Shown: one piece after another, positions 60,635-64,000 of the stretch | How the letters are laid out: the number at the start of each line of letters is the position of its first letter | How positions within the stretch are numbered: position 1 is the first letter of the stretch | Origin: Paramixta manurensis | GTDB lineage: Bacteria; Pseudomonadota; Gammaproteobacteria; Enterobacterales; Enterobacteriaceae | Direction: 5' to 3' | Assembly: GCF_013285385.1 (NCBI RefSeq) | Contig: NZ_CP054212.1 | Location: forward strand, 2,914,001-2,978,000 | DNA: 64,000 nt | Translations under genes and position numbers: made by a program | Notes under the pieces: model-generated | What the model was told of the DNA's origin: nothing | What the model saw: the letters and a program-made list of their open reading frames with translations, nothing else | Database searches by the model: none

Positions 60635-61492
60635 TTACGCACGGAACAGTAATGCACGCAGGAATGGCATTTTTTTCCTTACCTTATATTTAACAAACAT
60701 CGGTAATACCGGCTTAGAAAAGTGCTGGAAAAGATCGCTCAAGCTAACATCCTGCTCACGGTTTATCCGGTCCTGCAGGAAAAGGCTGTCCAAATGGCCT
60801 TTTTGCAGCAAATGCGCATACTTCTCGGTAAACATTTGGTACCCCTTCACCGCCTTAGGAGAGTTGGTGATACGGTTTTCTTCATGGTCGATATTCAGTT
60901 GGTAGGTGTACTCTTCCAGACGGAAACCCGGGCCGCACTTGAGCGCCATATTCACCCACGCATCATAATCCTGCCAGGCAGGCATACGCTCATCGAATCC
61001 GCCCGCTTTCACAAAATCTGCGGTGCGAGTGAAGATTTGGTTGCCAACGATATTACGGTAGAAAAGCTTATCTACCGTGACCTCTTCTTCGCTAATTTTC
61101 TGGCGAAACATATGCTTGCTATTTTTAACTACCTGCCCGGCGCACAACCATGGATATTTTTCCCGCATTGGAGAACGGATAAAGGTTTCGACGCGCTGAG
61201 GTAAAAACTCATCATCATCATCTAAGCCGGTAATAAACTCGCCCTCGGCGCGATGAATCATTTTATTCCGCGCAACGCAGGCGCCCTGAGGGACTTCATT
61301 ACGAATAAAGACGAAGTCATCAAACTTATTCTTATATTCCTCGACCACTTCATCATAACTTTGCGAAGAACCATCGTCACAAACCAGTACTTGCAAATGT
61401 TTCCAGCTCTGGCGCGTTAAGGAGGATAATGCTCGTCCCAGCATCCCCGGGCGGTTATGAGTTGGAATGTAAATACTTACAGTCTGATTCAT
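60635..61492 (-). CDS. Family-2 glycosyltransferase (AmsB-like)
   Basis: 285 residues. VSIYIPTHNRPGMLGRALSSL, VCDDGSSQSYDEV, and GLDDDDEFLPQRVE with the acidic metal site; acceptor region MPAWQDYDAWVNMAL. In layout it resembles AmsB of the amylovoran cluster, which also follows the wzc homologue amsA. ATG 61492 has AAGGA at 9 nt; ATG 61498 lies only 3 nt from it. Follows wzy by ~115 bp, a stretch with a 7-bp GC hairpin (61579-61599). Confidence 0.82.
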   Translation of the reverse strand: MNQTVSIYIPTHNRPGMLGRALSSLTRQSWKHLQVLVCDDGSSQSYDEVVEEYKNKFDDFVFIRNEVPQGACVARNKMIHRAEGEFITGLDDDDEFLPQRVETFIRSPMREKYPWLCAGQVVKNSKHMFRQKISEEEVTVDKLFYRNIVGNQIFTRTADFVKAGGFDERMPAWQDYDAWVNMALKCGPGFRLEEYTYQLNIDHEENRITNSPKAVKGYQMFTEKYAHLLQKGHLDSLFLQDRINREQDVSLSDLFQHFSKPVLPMFVKYKVRKKMPFLRALLFRA

Positions 61493-61606
61493 CGACATTA
61501 ATCCTTAATTAAAAATCGAACGGCAGGGGCATTCCCCTGATTCGACGTTAAGAGAAAAGAGAGAAAAAGGTGACGCAGCGCCCGCACGGGTGGCGGGCGG
61601 CGTTAA

Positions 61607-62896
61607 TTAGGGCGTGTGCCCTTGTTCAGGAGTAACCGCTGGCTCTGGCGTCGGCGTACCATGGACCGCAGGAATCGAGTGGGCGCTGGCTTTTTCCCGA
61701 CGCTTGCCAAAATATTTTACGTATCCAATCCCGAAAAGCGTGAAAAAAGGAATCATCTGCGCTGGCGTAGTAATACGATGTTCCGTCGCGGATGAGAATA
61801 CGCAAGTCCAGAATGACATCTGGAGCGCCAGCGAAAGTCCTGGATCGTATTGGTGCATTTGCCTGATTTTATTTAATATCTGCCCAAAGAGCAGTACAAA
61901 GAGCGTGTAGCCTACTAAACCCAGCTCGGCCAAAATCGTAAAGGTCGAGTTGTGCGCATGTGAGTCGGTATGGCGAATAAACTGGTGATCTTTGATGGTA
62001 AAAATATGCGGAATTACCGTGGTGTAGCGATACCAGAGATCGTCAAAGCTACCGAACCCCATGCCTAACAACGGCGAATGGATGAAGTTATCAAACGCAC
62101 GCGGCCATAAGTAGTACAGGCGGTCAATAAAGGTTCCCGCACGGTCAAAATCAACGTCCTGGTTAATGGTGAAGTTTGCACCAACCGACATGATCTTGCC
62201 CATTGAGACCCACGTTGGATAAGTATCCAATACAATCAGGAACTGTATCGCCAGAAAGATGATAAACACCGTTCCGGGGCGTTTAAAGCGTAGCGTCAAG
62301 CCGTAGCCAATGGCGGCGATAATCGCCAACACGCTACCACGCGAATCGGTTTCATACAGGCACACCACAAACGCCAGACTATACAACAGATAGAGCGGGC
62401 GCCGTTTGACCACCCACAACCCCATGCAGGCTGCGGCGACCACCGAATAGAAGCCCCCGGCGGCGTTATGTGAAATAAACAGGAAGCGATAAACGCCCTC
62501 TTCATCCAATGGCATGCCGAAAAACGCCACGATGGATGCGACAAAGAAGAAGGCAAAAATAACGTAAAACGCGCGGTCGACATTAATATTGACCGCCAGT
62601 GGCAGAAAGATGAAAACAAACAAAACCAGGTAGCTGATAATAAAATTACCGTCACGCCGGTAAAAATCAAAATCTAGAAACGCCGAGCGGTTATACAGCG
62701 TTGAAGAGATAATGACGTAGGCAAACAGCAGAATAATATACAGTTCAATCTTTTCAAACCGCAGAAAATCCCGGCGATAGAACAGCCCGATAAGCGCCAT
62801 CGGCAACAACACAATCATTATGACGCTGATCGGCACCAGGTTGGTTACTGTGCAGACTAACGAAAATAGAATAAGAAACTTAAATATATGCCTCAC
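61607..62896 (-). CDS. wzy: EPS polymerase Wzy (O-antigen ligase/polymerase family)
   Basis: 429 residues, 10-11 TM segments. The Wzy_C/O-antigen_lig signature is visible: YETDSRGSVLAIIAAIGYG followed by a large periplasmic loop (residues ~235-315) with WPRAFDNFIHSPLLGMGFGSF and the H motif HTDSHAHNSTFTILAELGLVG. A soluble Pro/Thr-rich tail ends the protein. GTG start (62896) after GGAAAAC. It would polymerise the EPS repeat, as AmsC does. Distinct from the EpsG-like Wzy of the O-antigen operon. Confidence 0.85.
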   Translation of the reverse strand: MRHIFKFLILFSLVCTVTNLVPISVIMIVLLPMALIGLFYRRDFLRFEKIELYIILLFAYVIISSTLYNRSAFLDFDFYRRDGNFIISYLVLFVFIFLPLAVNINVDRAFYVIFAFFFVASIVAFFGMPLDEEGVYRFLFISHNAAGGFYSVVAAACMGLWVVKRRPLYLLYSLAFVVCLYETDSRGSVLAIIAAIGYGLTLRFKRPGTVFIIFLAIQFLIVLDTYPTWVSMGKIMSVGANFTINQDVDFDRAGTFIDRLYYLWPRAFDNFIHSPLLGMGFGSFDDLWYRYTTVIPHIFTIKDHQFIRHTDSHAHNSTFTILAELGLVGYTLFVLLFGQILNKIRQMHQYDPGLSLALQMSFWTCVFSSATEHRITTPAQMIPFFTLFGIGYVKYFGKRREKASAHSIPAVHGTPTPEPAVTPEQGHTP

Positions 62897-62927
62897 GCTG
62901 TTTTCCTTGCCGTTTTTGCAATTTAGC

Positions 62928-62957
62928 GTTCCCGAACCGCTAAAGCGATCCGGGAAC
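62928..62957 (-). other. Hairpin between wzc and wzy
   Basis: GTTCCCG (62928-62934) and CGGGAAC (62951-62957) pair, with an inner CGCT/AGCG stem, in the 116-bp gap between wzc and the wzy gene. No U-run follows on the minus strand. Possible attenuation or mRNA-processing site that lowers expression of genes after wza-wzb-wzc. Confidence 0.4.
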
Positions 62958-63012
62958 CCCCGGCCATTTTTATACAGAGGTCAATCGCGCCATTCGGCGT
63001 TCTCTGTGAAAA

Positions 63013-64000
63013 CTATTTTTTGGCATTACCATATTGATACTGATAGTAACCATAACCGCCATTACCGTACTGGCTAGCCGCACGCGGAACCACCACGTTG
63101 AGGATAACGCCTTTAATATCCACACCGTTCTGCTCAAAGCGGCGGATACTGACTTCCACTTCTTTGGCGGTGGTTTCTTCAAAGCGCGCCACCAGCAGCG
63201 ACGTGCCACAGCTACGACCACAAATTGCCGCATCGGTAACCGCCAGAATCGGCGGCGTATCCACCAGCACAATGTCATAGTGCTGGTTCGCCCACTCCAA
63301 CAGATCGCTGAAGCGTTTGTTCATCAGTAACTCTGACGGGTTCGGCGGAATTTGACCGCGGCTAATGACTGACAGGTTTTCCATCTTTTTCACCGGATGA
63401 ATCGCCTCATTGATTGGCAGGCTCCCGGATAGAATTTGTGACAACCCTTTGTTCCCGTCGGACGAATCTAACAGCGTATGCATATAGCCTTTACGCATAT
63501 CCGCATCGATCAACAGCACACGCTGCCCGGCTTGCGCCAGAATTGCGGCGAGGTTGGCGCTAATAAACGATTTACCGATTGATGGGCTAACACCGCTAAT
63601 CATCAGAATATTGTTTTTCGCTTCCATCATCGCAAAATGCAGACTGGTGCGCAGACTTCGTATCGCCTCCAACGCCATATCGGTTGGATTACCCAACGCC
63701 AGCAGATTTTCAGAGCGATTTTTCCCACCGCCATTGGCGGCCAAGACCCGATCTTTTTCCTGCTGCCATTTTGATAACGGCACGCTGGCATAAACGTTAA
63801 TCCCCAGAGACTCAATCTGCTCAGGCGATTCAATCCCTTTATGCATCGCTTTACGCGCCAGTACGAAGGCGGACGCCAGCATTGCGCCAAAAATAGCCGC
63901 CAACAGGGTAATGATGATTTTTTTCGGTTTAACCGGCGCCAAACGCGTCATCGCCGGATCAATAATGCGCACATTACCGACGGTACTCGCTTCGGCGATT
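63013..64000 (-). CDS. wzc: Tyrosine autokinase Wzc (3' part)
   Basis: Partial: the frame runs off the window end (GNVRIIDPAMTRLAPVKP continues upstream), so 320+ residues of the C-terminal half are seen. TM2 (IITLLAAIFGAMLASAFVLA), then the BY-kinase domain: Walker A GVSPSIGKSFISANLA, Walker A' LLIDADMRKGYMH, Walker B IVLVDTPP, and the C-terminal tyrosine cluster (YGNGGYGYYQYQYGNAKK) that is autophosphorylated. It controls EPS polymerisation and export with Wza and Wzb, which should lie just beyond. Confidence 0.95.
   Translation of the reverse strand, partial: IAEASTVGNVRIIDPAMTRLAPVKPKKIIITLLAAIFGAMLASAFVLARKAMHKGIESPEQIESLGINVYASVPLSKWQQEKDRVLAANGGGKNRSENLLALGNPTDMALEAIRSLRTSLHFAMMEAKNNILMISGVSPSIGKSFISANLAAILAQAGQRVLLIDADMRKGYMHTLLDSSDGNKGLSQILSGSLPINEAIHPVKKMENLSVISRGQIPPNPSELLMNKRFSDLLEWANQHYDIVLVDTPPILAVTDAAICGRSCGTSLLVARFEETTAKEVEVSIRRFEQNGVDIKGVILNVVVPRAASQYGNGGYGYYQYQYGNAKK

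Noticed and set aside
63013..63972. GTG at 63972 as the start of a standalone kinase
   Set aside because: The frame continues upstream to the window end with a Wzc-like sequence (EASTVGNV), so it is an internal codon of wzc.
1..64000. Mobile elements, prophage, CRISPR or tRNA-linked integration
   Set aside because: No transposase, integrase, phage gene, direct-repeat array or tRNA was seen. The AT-rich island seems to be exchanged by homologous recombination.

Overview
This window looks like the chromosome of an enterobacterial species, most likely Erwiniaceae (Pantoea/Mixta/Erwinia-like). Three things point there. The order tmaR-yeeA-dacD-sbcB-plaP-yeeZ-hisLGDCBHAFI-wzz-gnd follows the E. 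coli his neighbourhood. An exopolysaccharide locus ending in galF-galE and an O-antigen locus lie between wzc and gnd, as in Pantoea and Erwinia. Protein lengths match E. coli orthologues to within a few residues. The genus is inferred. I saw no tRNA, rRNA, CRISPR array, insertion sequence or prophage.

Layout. 1-5.1 kb: the end of a ThiY-like binding protein, an uncharacterised OmpR/EnvZ-type two-component pair, a DUF1471 periplasmic protein, ydcF and a true LacI-type repressor without lacZY. 5.1-9.4 kb: tmaR, yeeA, dacD and an acyltransferase-3 membrane protein. 9.4-13.5 kb: a four-carbon acid sugar (D-threonate/D-erythronate type) operon kdgT-dtnK-pdxA2 with a DeoR-family regulator; a perfect 16-bp palindrome overlaps its -10 box. 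13.5-16.2 kb: a small Cys-rich ORF, sbcB and yfaZ. 16.2-23.6 kb: a putrescine uptake and degradation island (yoeI-like leader, plaP, puuE, puuA, divergent puuD-puuR-puuB), then yeeZ. 24.5-31.9 kb: the complete his operon with promoter, His6 leader peptide and attenuator.

31.9-64 kb is a double surface-polysaccharide locus, all on the minus strand. Reading in the direction of transcription, an EPS operon (wzc - wzy - GT2 - GT4 - GT4 - manC - manB - wcaJ - GH39-like hydrolase - wzxC - pyruvyl transferase - GT2) ends at a strong terminator. galF and galE follow. Then a JUMPstart/ops element begins a second, visibly AT-rich operon: a second WecA-type initiating transferase, an SDR epimerase, neuD-neuB-neuA-neuC in the order of E. 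coli K1, a Wzx flippase, a GT52 sialyltransferase-like protein, an EpsG-like Wzy, a GT14 protein and a GT2, ending before gnd and wzz.

The main biological prediction is two Wzx/Wzy-dependent polymers: a mannose-containing, probably pyruvylated EPS started on glucose-1-P by WcaJ, and an RfaH-controlled, N-acetylneuraminic (sialic) acid-containing O-antigen started on HexNAc-1-P by the WecA paralogue, with chain length set by WzzB. The sialic acid O-antigen cassette is the most noteworthy content. The 66-residue YoeI-like leader overlapping plaP, the puuC-less puu cluster and the orphan LacI come next.
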